From the NCBI GenBank assembly GCA_034687125.1, contig JAQGBZ010000077.1:124001-188000 (forward strand): a DNA stretch of 64,000 nucleotides, read 5' to 3'. This stretch comes from Neelides folsomi. Taxonomy: Eukaryota; Arthropoda; Collembola; Neelipleona; Neelidae. The first letter of the stretch is position 1, and each line of letters begins with the position of its first letter. Below the pieces are notes generated by a model that worked only from the letters and a program-made list of their open reading frames with translations, searched no databases and had not been told where the DNA came from. Position numbers and translations under genes: made by a program. Shown here in pieces: positions 49,401 to 62,933 of the stretch.

Positions 49401-52400
49401 TTAACTTTTCTTTTTATCAATTCACTCACTCACAGTCAGTAAGGTTTTTTATATAACAGGGTTTAATAAAAAGAAAAAAAAGATTTGCTGAAAGTCAACA
49501 GATTTAAACGTTTTTTGATAATGATTGATTTATAAATTTAATTAACTGAAATGTTGATTAACCAAATTAACTCAAATGTTGATAACTAAATTAACTAAAT
49601 TGGTTATTAAATATTGAAAAGAATGGTGAATCTCTTAACTGAAACTTTAGAACGTTTTAAATGCATAGATGGCTTGTCTTTCAAAAGCGCGTTGCTTCCG
49701 CCCCTGGAGACTTTTTTCGGACGTGGGATGATTATGTAGTCGGGTTTGGATCGCCTTCCTCTTCCTTCTGGATTGGTAAATACCTATATTTTACCTTTTA
49801 ATGCGAACCCACATGTGAAAACGGCTTTTCCCTCATTGACATGAAATCTCTCGATCAGCCCATAAACTCCCTTGAATCTGCAGGTTTAGACGTTTTGGCT
49901 GAGCTCACCAAGGATGGAAATTCAGAGCTGCTGGTGGAGTTGGAGGATTTCGAAGGAAGAAAGGCCTTTGGAAAATATTCCTACTTTCGGATTTCTAATT
50001 CGAGTGAAAACTACAAGTTGCACGGTTAGTTAAATGATGAGATGTCAAAGTTAACCTACTTTCTCCTCCTCTTTCCCCCATATGACTCCAACACGATGAC
50101 AATACATTCAATGCATTGATTTCACAAACTTTCTGAGTTCTGCTCCGGAGAACATTTAATTTATATTTAACAATTGACCTTATTTGCCCACCAAGACTTT
50201 TATTCAATATCTTTTCAATTAATTCAATTGGTTCTTGAGTTTTCCAATTGGGCAAAATGGAGTTTCTTTTCATTTTAATTAAACCAATTGCTTCTCAGTT
50301 AACCAAAATTAAAGAACATACATAGTAATAATTGACCAATATTAATCAATTATAATTCAAGGGTTGTCTTATTTGCAATATTAATGTATTTTTTTAGTAA
50401 AATGTGAAAAAATAAGTTGTAAGATATTATTATGTAGACCGAATAACGAGTATAATAAGTACAATCATTACTAAAATGCAAATTTTATGTATTGGAATTT
50501 CAGTTGCGGACTTCAGTGGAACTTCAGGTGAGCATTCTTTTATGCAAATGCTAATCGGATCGTAACAAGTGGATAGTGGCAAAGAATTAATTACATTTTA
50601 ATGAACCAAAAGGCATACAAAAGTCGTAAAAATTCGTTCTATCCTACATTATCGTTGCACCTCTGTCAAAGTAGTAAAAACACGAAAAAGCTCCCATCGA
50701 CCTTATTGAGAAATCTAACAAGGCAATAAAATCTCATAACTATTCTATCACTACAGTACAATATACCAATACGTACATTGATACAGTATGATAGGTATAC
50801 CGTATAAAATAGTCAGAAAATAAGTTAGCCTTATGAATTCCCATATACATTTTATATGGAAGTGATAGGTGAAATAGAGATAATTGGATTTGGCAATAAA
50901 AAAGAGTAGGAATGTAAGTAGCAAGCCTCAGCGGAGCATCAACTCAAGGAACGTTAAGTAAGGAAACTATGCAGAGGAATATTCTGGAGCTCAACTTTCC
51001 GCGTGTAAATAAATTCTCGAGGGACATTCTTTTGGCGTAGAATCCTATTCGGGTGAGTAAATCATGAAAGGGGGAAGGTCACGGAGAAACTCGTATCATC
51101 CATCCCGAAATCCCTCGCACCCACACGTGGAAAGTGAACATATTGAAAGAGAGAACACCCGTCCTATAAGCCGATTAACTGCAATTACATTTAATGCTCA
51201 AGTTATCTCAAAAGAGCCATAAAATATTTGGGCACATGATAAGAGACTTTTCTCGCTCTCTCAGAGGTTCATTCGAACCTCGTGTGCACAACTTCACTCC
51301 AACGCGTTGACTTTAATGGCTTTATGATCCTCATCCACTTGTGAAGTTCTTTTAAATTCCCAATGCAAATTTTTACCTTTCAAAATGTCATTTTTGCCCT
51401 TATTTATTGAAACATAAATAAGGGATTCAAAAATAATGTTTTTATTTATGTTCATTTCACTTGCGATTTTCCTTTTTCACCAATCTAAGTTTTTTATTGA
51501 GATAATATTATAGTAGTTTAAGTAGTTAATATGTAGTTTAATCTGCCAATTTAGCCAATAGTGGATAGGCATGTTAAATAGATTTAATAAAGTTTATGTT
51601 ATTTTAATAAATTAAAAAATAATATTTGTCTGATTCTTATCTGTATTTATAAAATGACTTAATAACTATCTTTTATGTAAGCAATAAAATAAGATAATAG
51701 TATAATGGGTCAATTCATCCTCGGGAGAGTAAATCCGGGTAAATATGTTTTCAGGTGACTCCCTCGCCTATCACAACGGGATGCCATTTTCAACAAAAGA
51801 CAGAGACAACGACTTGGAGAAAACACTCAACTGCGCTCACAAATACACTGGAGCCTGGTGGTTAGTTTTTCCCCATTCTTTTTCTAAATTACTTCATCCA
51901 AAATACTTTTTCATTTCTCTCTTCCTCTCTCGCATCCGTCCTTATCTTTCACTTTGTCTCATTCTGTCGGATTTTTCTCATCTTGATCACATTTTCACAC
52001 ATTTATGGAGGCTGATAAGGGTAAGAGAATCACACACGATATAAAGATCATAACTTCTCTGAGCGAGACAATTTTTCTTCTGCGGAAAACGAGGCCTTGG
52101 GATCCCACCAACCTTTTAGATTGTATAAATGACAGAGACCTATTTCATATATTTTTACAAATACAAATGTATATCTTTTATATGAAATAAATGTCGAAAT
52201 GTTATTCGCCATTGAGAGGTTTTTATATTATATTTATATAAAAAATACCGGACATGTGTGTGTCAAAGTGTCTCTTGTGTCGAAGCTTGTAAGTAAAATT
52301 TATAAAACCTTCTTGCCAACTTCCATGTCACTTAAAACGTGAGCTAAGGAAAGATGTACACTTAAGATAGATTATTCGATCACTTTTCCATTCCAATTTC

Positions 52401-52714
52401 CAGGTACAAATCGTGCCATCAGAGCAACTTGAACGGCGATTACGGTGATGGACAAACAGGAAGGCGTGACACTTACGCCACCGGATTAAATTGGTATTCC
52501 TGGAAAGGATATTACTACTCCCTCAAGGTTTATACCAAATTGCCTTCTTTACCACGACTATTTCATAAATACAAACATACACATTACCTTTAGTATAATT
52601 ATTATAAATTTTGATGCCAATTCAGGGTAAATTATTTTATAAATATTTGACATATATTTCTTTTATTTAATATAGTCCACCATAATGAAGACGAGAAAGC
52701 GGGCGGTTGCTTAA
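46492..52714 (+). CDS. Secreted fibrinogen-related protein (coiled-coil plus fibrinogen C-terminal domain)
   Basis: Thirteen exons: 46492-46575, 47516-47842, 47904-48000, 48084-48207, 48537-48576, 48831-48914, 48969-49300, 49669-49775, 49884-50024, 50504-50527, 51755-51860, 52404-52527, 52676-52714; 542 aa. Exon 1 is a classic signal peptide ([16 protein letters not shown]). Residues about 100-260 are helical and Glu/Arg/Leu-rich, probably a coiled coil for oligomerisation. A basic stretch, [10 protein letters not shown] (282-291), could be a proprotein-convertase site. The fibrinogen domain runs from about 311: Cys313 and VICDF form the first disulfide pair; then come [42 protein letters not shown] and [20 protein letters not shown], with a calcium site at Asp469/Asp471/Asp473. 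The second pair lies in LNCAHKY and [13 protein letters not shown], before [18 protein letters not shown]. Such proteins act as lectins in invertebrate immunity or as ligands; the role here is unknown. Confidence 0.93.
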
Positions 52715-54389
52715 AATGGCAATTGAATGGATTTTGCAAAAACATTTTTTCTTCAAGTGGGAATATATCACTAATCGCAGTACATGTACTATATACTAAT
52801 CGCATACCCATTATGAATAAATAATATTTACATACTTTTGTGTGAATTTTAATTAGTGGTTTCTTTGTTGGCAGTTGAGAGCATACATTTGTAATTTTAA
52901 TAGTAAATGTAGAAACCTCAGACGGCTCTCATCTTCTCATTAATACACATATGGAAGAAATGGAACATGGAACGTCAAAGTTTGAAGAACAAATAAATTG
53001 GCGAAAGTAAATAATATGGATTTCCTTCATAGCTTAATTTTCTCGAACCTTGCACGAATGGAATGAGACAAGTGACATGAAGTCGATTGAACACAAAAAA
53101 CTTACAGCGGTTGATTTGTTCTAGTAATAAAACAAATGTTTGTGTTGCAATTCACTTCGAATTCATAATTAAACCTTGGAAGAGAAAAGAGCAAAGATAA
53201 AAAATTAATGCACTTCTCGTAGATTGGATTAAAGTAAGTGTGCGTTATTAAGTAGAAACTAGAAACAGATGAAATAAATTTTCCCAGGCTTAATGATAAC
53301 TCAAGAGACTTGAGTTCTTCGAGTGTAGTTCGTAATGCGCGTTATTTGCATTATAGACATCGAAAAGCTGGAATTCTTCGTGTATAATTCAGCTTAATGC
53401 CAATTCTATATGAAAACCCTCGTTCAAAATCCCATTTTTCTTCACAATGATTTCCTTCGAATAAAAACGACCTTAAGAAAAGAGTGGGATTCGGAATTGA
53501 ATAATTTATGGATCCATAGTTTGTCTCAATGAAGAAATATCACATTATAAATTTTAGAACCTCACTCCATAATCAAGGCCTTTAATCATTTTCCCTAATT
53601 CGCATTAACACGTGGGACCCCATTTGCATGTCTGTACAATGGGAAGTTGACTTACGTGTGGAAGACAGAAAGTGTTTGAATTTCAATGCCCAACTTTCCC
53701 AAAGAGTTCGCACATAAAAATCGGGTAACGCTGTGTAATAATGAGCCATGAAGTTGGTCCGAACGGCTCCCGTGTGAGGAATAAAAGAACAAAATTCCTC
53801 ATTTTCTCCTTTGCTCCGCCTAAAGTGGTTAGCGGAGTCAAGAAGCTTTTCTTACTCCTAAAATTAAGATTTAAGGCCCGAGTTTTATTACGAAGTGGTG
53901 AGAAAATGAGGATAATCTACAATTTATGCAAAAGCTTCTTTTGCCCACAAGCCCAGGCAAAGTGAAAGAGAAGACTCAGAGAGATCTTTTATTTTCTCAA
54001 ATCTTCGATTCAGAATATTCAACACTGGAACGACCATCAAGATTTCGGCGGTGGGAATTGAGATATCTACGGATAATGATCATTATGCAAATGTTATGAA
54101 GGTTAACAAGTAGTCCCATTGCTCTCCACTCATACAAATACAATTGTACACAATTCCTGATTATATTACACATTAACATTATAACGGTAAGGGTCGTCGG
54201 GTCAGATATCAGTATCGCTGGTTCGCCCGGATACTTACGTCAATCCCTATCCTAACTCGTCCAGGAAATATAACTACTCAATAATAGCACAATGAGGTTT
54301 TGCAGCAGATTACAAGAAGTAGGGTTTTATTGATTAAAGATGAATTAAAACAATAAGGAATAAATACCAATTAATTAGGTAAGAGCTCT

Positions 54390-54515
54390 TATAGTCTATT
54401 TTTTCTCTGCTCGGCTCTGAATTTGAAAGATCCGCAATTTATTTTCATGTATTTAGATAGGAAATAATTGGCGATTTATTCAAATTCAGAGCCGAGCAGA
54501 GAAAAATAGACTATA
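54390..54515. repeat. Inverted repeat, 36-bp arms (MITE-like)
   Basis: The left arm 54390-54425 (TATAGTCTATTTTTTCTCTG onward) and the right arm 54481-54515 are reverse complements differing only by one T in a T-run. The spacer is 55 bp. The ends read TATAG and CTATA, compatible with TA target duplication. Confidence 0.8.
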
Positions 54516-55768
54516 GTAAATAATTATAGGTGTGTTGAGGAGGATGATCAATCTCTTACTGGGTCTCCCCTTCGGGAGATGTTAGGTCGGATGAGCAGCC
54601 CATCTCCTGAATGGCGGTGTGTTCAAATATAATATGTAAAGTAATAATATAATTAATGAATGGTCACATATAGGATATCTCCAGTCACTTCACCATTAAT
54701 AAAACCCAATTAAGTTAACCTATATTACCAAATACCATTACAAAGACATTGTTCTGTATTGGTTCTTTAACGTAATAAATGTATAATTACCTATTATTAT
54801 GCTAAATATGTAAGATACATAGTTATATGAATACCAATACAATCCTGTAAAACATAATCGATAAAAAACGTCGCTTCATTGTTTCATATAAACTTCTATT
54901 TTAGAATTTGTAGCTTGTTTATAGTCTTCTAGCACTTTAATTGTTAACACGAGCTGTTGTTTCAACCAGTTTTTACGACTTACTGATAATGCAAATGAAA
55001 GGACCCAAGTATAAAATTTTACGTGACAATACTCATAATCTCCATGATGTAATTAACTTCCTGAACAATGAGATGTGATATAGTCAATGCAATCAACCGA
55101 AACTCATTTGTTGACAACTATAAAATCCCAAACTTGGTTTAATAAAAGAGCCAAACTATCGTTAAATATTCTTTATTATACCACAAAAACATGTACAATT
55201 GAAATCAGATTTACAATTTATATAAAGGGAAAACGAGGGGGTAACGCCGAGGATTTTGTAAGTATCATGAGGGCGGAGTAGATGGACAATAGATTCTCCT
55301 CTAATTACCCGAATTCTCCCCATTGATTATCGGTAGTTAAAGTAAAGGCCCGGGGAACCGCCCAGCCCTCACAGCACTTTCACTCAATCCAGTCGAGTGA
55401 ATAATGGTCAAGGCCCTGAGCTCCACTTCAACACCCAACACATGATAACGGAGAGGAAACAAGGAAAAATGGAGTAATCTGCCCCATTAATGTTGAGCTA
55501 TTCGACTGCCGGTCACTCCCTTCTCCTCATCGCATTAAATCGAGTAATTTATATAAAGAGGTAATGGGAGTTCCCCAAGATGGGCTTTCTCAGATACTCA
55601 CACAAACCCTCCCTCACGGAAATCTCGAATTATTTCTCAATGACCAATTGCCAAAAATGAAACGACGATCGAGTTTGCCTTCCACAAGGTCACTAGATCC
55701 ATTTCTCAAGATTGAATTTTAACCAATTTGAAATTTGAATATATGTAAAGCGCCTATGAATAGATTTT

Positions 55769-55774
55769 TTTATT
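55769..55774 (-). promoter_or_regulatory. polyadenylation signal of the MARCHF6 gene
   Basis: AATAAA on the minus strand, 12 nt downstream of the stop codon that ends at 55787. Confidence 0.5.
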
Positions 55775-55786
55775 AATAATATTTTT

Positions 55787-58700
55787 TTAGTCAACATGAT
55801 CCCCAGGTTCATCTGGAGGTGGAAGTAATGAAGGAACCATGACAGCGGAAGGCAGCGGTCGTTCGTAGTTTACCAATCTCCTTCCCACTAAATACCTTTA
55901 AAAACAAATAAATTCACATTATTCTCCATTTCTTTAATATCTGATGAAAATGAACAAGAGGTGGAATTGAAAAATGGGTAAACTCACTTATCATTTTTTA
56001 TGTGCTCATATAACTTCCGAAATTGTCGAATCTGGAAATATATAACTCCAATCGTGACAGCAGCGAGAAGAAATATTGGATATATTCGTCTCTCAATCAA
56101 ATTCCTCGTATCCATATTTGGTACTAAAAATTAAATTCAAAATGAAATAATGCCACTAAATACAAATAATTATATTATAAGTCCGCTGCGTCATTCAGGC
56201 GAGAGATTTATAATAGAGATTCAAATAACTTTATCCGGTAATTTGCCAATAATTCCTTAAAGCTCGATTGAAGGCTTTTCCTAAAAACCAATGATAATAG
56301 ACCGAAGAGATTGAACGTAGAGAGAGCTTAGGAATACGTAAAGAAAGAGTAGCAGAATCTTTTAATTCCCTTAAATTCAGGGATTTAGCAAGTAAGTTTA
56401 TCGTGACATCATTTACTCTATTGTTTCCCACTTTCCTCTCCCAACTCAACTTTTATTTTAGGGCTCAACTCTTGCTAAACCCATACACAAATCATTCACA
56501 CGAAACTAAGTATTTGCATGTAATGTAACAATGGATTTGTTTTAATCCAGTTGGGTTGTTTTATGGTTTTGAAATAAATTAACAATTTGTTACATGTACA
56601 AAGTTTTCGGAAAATGGAAGCTCCTCAAAATATCAAAAGAAATCATTATTTTCAAAATAATCATTATAAAAGCCAAAAAATACATTTAAAAAAAGTTTCA
56701 TAAAAATTTAAGGAAATGATGAAAGAAGATCGCTAAAGAACCGTCAAAGACATTAAATGTTGATTTTTAAAGGGACAAGATCAAAATTGAAGGTGAATAA
56801 AAACCGTTGAAGCCTTTTTATTAAGGAATGTAATAGCACTGAAGGGCTTCCTCTCAAAATCCACCACATTCATGTTTTCCCATTCCAAGAAGAAGGTTGA
56901 AAAGAAAGACGATGAAAGTTCCTTACCAAAAAGGGGCGCAATGCTCTGGCTTATCACATAAGGGATGGCGAGGGCGAGGCCGAGCCATTGGATGCATGGG
57001 GCTGCCAGCTCTCGAATAATGTAGTTCAAGTTGATGTTCCGTAGTCCGTCGTTGTAGATCTGTACACAAAATACATGATTGAAGTCTCTCGAGGATTTCA
57101 AGTTCATAAGTATAGTAGTCAGTAGGAAACACTTAATCCCCATTCTTTCTATTAGACCAGAAGCTACGCAAACTTTTTTCAATATTTCATATGCCAGATA
57201 TAATAAAAAAGAGAATCTTCAAAGGAAAAATCACTGAGTTTCAAAAGAATATTTTTACAAGAATATCAATACATCTGACAAAAACGCATTTATTTACAAC
57301 TCTATCATTTTTATAGATTTATCTGTATAAAAACTTTATCTGCAATCACAAAATCGCATAGACTTTACAATTACTCAGTATAGCATGTACATTATACAGG
57401 AAATGTGTTATAAAGGAATGAATTTTTTAAAAACGGAGCAACCTCCATCAAGATACGAATTTAATAGATTATTTAAGAATCCTCCTCCTCCTCCTCGTAG
57501 TAAGTTTTTTAAAGAGAATTCCTAATAGCTAACACATCATCCTTCATCAACGACTCACCGAGAACTTCGGTTAGAAAATGTTTTCTCGGGCCGATGTTGG
57601 AGGAAATGGAGAATATGGTAAAAAAAAGTCACTCCGATAAAATAACCCTATAAATGATATTTTGGATAACTCATTCAAATTTTAAATCTCCTCCACTCCA
57701 CCTCCTGAATAACATGTTATGTAGGTCCGTTTAATAAGGAGGGAGAGAGAACATTAACGTTATAGTAAATCGACCCTAATCTAATCTTTATTACAGGGCC
57801 AATTCCTTTGTCCCAAACCCTTTTATACCTCGCCACACAAAAATATAAATAGCATCAACGATACGATATGGGAGCCTACCTTCAATAAACGGGAAGGAAA
57901 ATCCTGGTGAATGACCAAAGTAAGGGTGAAAAGGGGATTGGTTGGACACATCTACTCGGATAATAACAATTGGATGAAACTGAATAAATAGGAAATGGAG
58001 AAGACGGGAGAAGAAGCTTTCACTTGTTCTCTCCAAAGTTTTTTCTTTTGAGAAAATTGGAAAAAAGTGGATCATCTCTTATTTCGGAGGTTCGACGGGA
58101 AGTGTGGATTGACAGGGGAAGATAGGAATGAAATAAAACTTTCTATCCTTTATACATGAGGATCGAAGAATGAGAGCTCAAAATTTTTCCTCTCATCGAT
58201 CCGTGGCGATGATTCAAAAAGTGGGGAATATCCAGGGTGTAAAGAAAGTGAAAATAAATGGGCTCTACTTATTCTCTTTCAAGGTCTGAGGATGATGGAA
58301 GAAGAATCGAACTTGCATTAGAAAAAAGACCTTCCTTCATAACTTCATTTATGCCGACTGAGACTGAATGGTTGGAATAATGAATAAAAATTGCTTTCTT
58401 TTCCTCTCATGCAAACTTAAAATAATACTAAAAGGGATTTGGCCATCAGTTATCTTAGACATAATATAGATTTTGGTTTGGACTACAATTCGGAATTGGG
58501 TATAATCGATGATGCGTGTTTTTGATGGGGAAGGATTTTACCCGTTCAAGGGCGCGGCGAAGCCAGAAATTTGGCGGGCTCATCATCATCGTGGCACAAG
58601 CAATTTTGATGTACAAAGTTCCCATCACCCAGTTTTCGCTCATGACATAGATCCTCGACTGCGTGAGAGGGATCCTAAAAGAGAAGAAGAAAGTGTTACA

Positions 58701-61700
58701 CATAGAGTCAATGAGGTTTTTCTCTCCACGACCTGAGGGGAGCAATGAGTGTGAGTTCGAACAGAAGTCCGCACAAGTATGGGATCAGTCCGAGTAGTAA
58801 GAAGAGCGCCACAGCCGTTTTCCCCACCTGAAAAGCCATTTGAGAGGTTAACGAGGACCATGGGACACATTAAGATCCATCTTTCTTCTACACCTTATAA
58901 CATTCCTATCCTTTACAACACCACTCTTGTTATTTAAAGAAAAATTGGCGTGCCGTGCGAGAATTTACATTAAACTCATAACAGCCTCTCATCACTCAAC
59001 TTGGATACACGCTGGAGATTAAACCTATTTCTCTTTTCAAAGGCTCATCACCACTCCCCGTGATGCAAATTAAATTATCAAGGGCTTTGAGTTAAATTAA
59101 ATTAAAAGAGGAAATCTTGAGTTACTGAAGAGATTAAAAGTAGTGATGATCAAAGGATTTGGCAAATACGAGAATTAAGAGAAAAAAGGAAATTAAACTT
59201 ACAGTCGCACTCCATTTTTTTGTCGTGGACCAAATGGTTCTCCATCCTCTTGGGAGCCAGGTGCCGATGAGGATGATGGCGCGGATACCCAGCCATGTAA
59301 CATATAATCCACTTGCAGTCGTATACAGCTCGTGTACCGGCTCATCAGTATTTGTTAGCCAAAAGCTCATGACGAGCCGCCCAAGGGACACTAACAAACC
59401 CACAACGACCAATGAGCCATCAAAATTTATCTCTCCTTCTTAATGTTTTCTCATGTTAAAGAGGATTTAGAACAGAACCTGGAATATAGATGATCGCAAT
59501 ACTGACGATCGTCAGAGAAGCACACATTGCAAGGATGAGAGCCAGGATCTGGAACAAAGCCAAAAAATTCTTCGTTAAACCATTTTCATTATAATGCAAA
59601 CGATTTTCCCAAAATTCCTCAACTGCTACAAAATAAAATAAGGAATCCTCCTTAAACTCATCTTAATATTTTACACACTTTTACTACCATTTGGGAAAAG
59701 TTTACGACAAACCAAATTTTCATTTAATTCCATATCATTTCAGTGCAATTTCAGTGCATATAAAATTCTTTAGAATTCAAATTCAAACCCATTACAACTT
59801 TACTGCCATTAAATTTCATGTGGGATTATCGTAAATAAAAGTCCATTTTCTCTCTCTTGAATTCCTTCTTTAACCCATCCAGGATGCAGTCAATTATCAT
59901 TATTTTAAGTTCCATCGAAATTAAGGACCTTGATAGGGAAGAATCTTGGTTTTTTGTACGGGTTGTTCCCAACAGGACCGTCGCGGAAAAGCAAGGCCTG
60001 GTGGGCGGCACCGAGTCCTCCTCCGATAACGAATCCTAAACCTCCAGCGGCAGCTGCTACGCCGTCTGCTGGCCCTCCGACAACTCTTCCTTGACCTGCT
60101 CCAACCTCGGCTGGAACTTCTGGAGGTTCTTGTGCTGGTCCTTCTTCCACAATTCCCTCGTCTTCTTCTTCTTCTCCTTCCTCTTCTCCTTCGTAGTCTT
60201 CATAGTCTTCATCAAAGTCTTGTCCTTGTAGGTCCGGAATGCCTGGGTCTAGTTCGATCCTTTCTAACATGACACGCGGTTGCATGTTGTTATTCAATGG
60301 CTGATCTGCTTCGTTCTAAAAATCAATTTTATTATTTCCTAATTCATATATCTGTACCCACCTAGTCAATATGGTACTTATATTGAATATATTTAATTTA
60401 TTTTATTAATGATTATACTTGTTCCTCAATGTTGACATCTCCGATTAAATAGGACCGAAGATCCAGAATATACGCCATGGTCAGACACCAAGCTCTTACT
60501 ATTTTTTTAACCCAGTCTCTTGAATGCCCTTGCTCCATTAGAGCAGGCATCATCACTTGCAATATAACGAGTTCCAAAGACAATTCATGGGCTTGTTCCC
60601 TAAAGAATCGTTACATTACGTCTAGGATCTTTCAATATACCATTACTTGAGCATTCCGAATTGAATATCGATTTTGGCTTACGTCGTAAAAACGAAAGTG
60701 AAAGGAAGGAATTTGGGGAAAAATCTCTTGATGATTCGAATAGGAAGCCAAATCATCAGAAGGACCATTGTTCCAAATAATATCATTGATAGAAGGAAGC
60801 GCCGAACGTGTCGAATAATTGGCAAATGAATCATCTAAAAACGAAATTTAAAAAAAGTTATAAAATGAAAATATAAAACTCTACGATATATCAAATATAT
60901 GCATGTTATATGATAATCTTTCTGACCTCTTGAATAGGATTAAATTCAGGATCATTGAGATTTCTCAGAAACCAGAGAACACCCGGGCGAAGGATCTCTC
61001 GTAAGAGGAGCACAAAAGAAGCAAAATAGAAGACATAAATCATTCCAAATAGCCAGTGCATGAACATTGTCGTTCCTGGTGCTTTAGAAAATGAAGCTTC
61101 TCGGTCCTGTTTATAAAAATAAATTGTAAATCAAGACGATACTTAAAAATAAATTCATTTCAATGGATAATGTTAAAAACCTTCAATGTAGCATCGAAAA
61201 GTGAGAGTGAGCAAATATCAAGCCACCAACCACAGGTCAGTGGGAAAATCCCAATTTCCACAACAGATAAAAGACAAACTTTAACAACGACGTAGCACAG
61301 ACCGAGTACCTTTTTCGATCTGAAATAAAATAAATGCATTATAATATTTAATATTTTATCAAAGTAAATATTCAATTTTATAACATGTTAGTAAATATAT
61401 TACTTGTTTAATTTGAAAAGTGATGCGATTCCATGTAGTAAAACGAGTGAAATGCCAACGACCAGATATCCACATAATGTTGTCAAAAATCCTTCAAAAT
61501 GGGGTATTTTAACTGATTCTTGCAATTTTAGTCCAATTAATGTAAAGTGACCGATATGATAAGGACAGAACTCTGAAAAACATTAAATAAACAAGGCAAT
61601 TAAAATTACATTAGTCTTTTAAAAACAGTCTTTTCAATTGTAAAGATAAGTTATAAGTTTTTTATAGTGAAAAATTACCAAATACTAAAATGAATAAAGT

Positions 61701-62933
61701 GTTGAGTGATACAACCCAAAAGACATGTTCTAAAAAGACCAGAGATCCGTCAAGCCCAAGGAGCCTTTCCCACGTTAGCTCTTCATTAGCCCGATCCCAA
61801 TCAATAGGATTCCAATTAATTTCATCATTATTATTGACTTGCCGTCCATTCTGCAATTTAAAACAGTTATAATTATGAACCAATTTTATTATTTTAGTTT
61901 TATATTTTAGTTTTTAAAACATTACGTTTCCTTCAACACCCGCTTGGCCTCGATTTTCATCCTCAACTACTTCAGGCTCAGGGTCCAAAATTTCCTCCTA
62001 AAAATTATATAAGAGTTGCATAATGGTAATCAAGTCATACGTTTAAATTGATTATATTATGTAAATATAATCATGATAATTAAATTGTATGTTAATAGAA
62101 ACTTCATACTTCTTGATGAGGATCAAGCCAATCTGGTCCCCCTCCGTGCATAATATGCTCTCGAAGCCATACGAGACTTATGAAAACACATAGTGTGCAT
62201 AGTACTACGACACATCCATAAAAGATGTCCGTTATTAAATGTTCTCTGCAAAAATCACATTATATTAATATTTGGTAACTTGAATGAAATTAAGTAATTA
62301 TGAATTTATAAAACAATACGTATTTTATAAAATATAATAATCAATAATCAGACTATGCTTACGTGGATAAGAGATCAAAAGGAAGAGCGAGAATAGAATT
62401 GACTGAGCCGGTAAAAAGACTTCGATGAATTCGACAGGCCGACAATGGAACAATGCCGAGCCATGCAACAGCGACTAGTGTGTAATGTAGCCAGAACCAT
62501 ACTGCTGTCCCGATACTTTTTAGAAGGCCGCTGAGGACGTCTTTGATCGGAAGTCGTTTTGGCATATCCGGAGCATATACTAAATTATAAGTTCAAATCA
62601 TTATGTTGTAATTATGTCTTTATTTACATAATTAAATAAGTATTGCTGATTTTTTCTTACTAGGAGTGAAGGAAAATCTGTGATTGCAGAGTTCGCAATA
62701 TTCTTTCCGACTGTATCGAAGCCATTGGACAAGGCAGTCCTGATGGATGTACTTGATGCTTCCGGTGCAGACACATGGGTAAAATAAAGGCCGTTCTTGG
62801 GATCCTTCTGAACGGCAAACTCGACAAATATCTAATTTACAAAATAAGCAATAATTATATAACTCTTTCAAAATTAAATATTATCATAATTTGTGATACT
62901 TATTTATATCTTACCTTGTGTTCCATCATCCAT
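55787..62933 (-). CDS. MARCHF6: MARCHF6 (TEB4/Doa10) ER membrane E3 ubiquitin ligase
   Basis: Nineteen exons: 62933-62915, 62831-62661, 62579-62363, 62245-62110, 61997-61926, 61850-61679, 61572-61404, 61319-61181, 61106-60927, 60834-60683, 60599-60419, 60315-59929, 59548-59479, 59435-59203, 58827-58733, 58674-58542, 57059-56927, 56123-55988, 55895-55787; 967 aa against 910 in human. An N-terminal RING-CH finger (Cys9, Cys12, CVC, HxxC, CELC) is followed by many membrane helices. [66 protein letters not shown] and [15 protein letters not shown] are landmark blocks. The C-terminus has [11 protein letters not shown], the conserved element needed for Doa10/MARCH6 activity. The ligase sits in the ER and degrades misfolded or sterol-regulated membrane proteins (squalene monooxygenase in mammals). 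Exon 12 encodes an acidic cytosolic loop ([20 protein letters not shown]) longer than in human. Intron 13 is about 43 nt with a NAGNAG-like acceptor; intron 16 is 1.5 kb. Confidence 0.97.

Larger units (their letters stand above)
52715..55786. other. 3-kb convergent gap, fibrinogen-related gene / MARCHF6
   Basis: No gene was recognised. A less AT-rich block at about 54180-54620 contains a clear inverted repeat and may be a decayed transposable element; the ORF at 53741-53965 shows no family features. Confidence 0.5.

Noticed and set aside
53741-53965. 74-aa ORF rich in basic residues
   Set aside because: No family resemblance and isolated in a gap; no supporting splice signals.
58509-58736. 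75-aa plus-strand ORF
   Set aside because: It is antisense to MARCHF6 exon 16 and its short 57-nt upstream intron.
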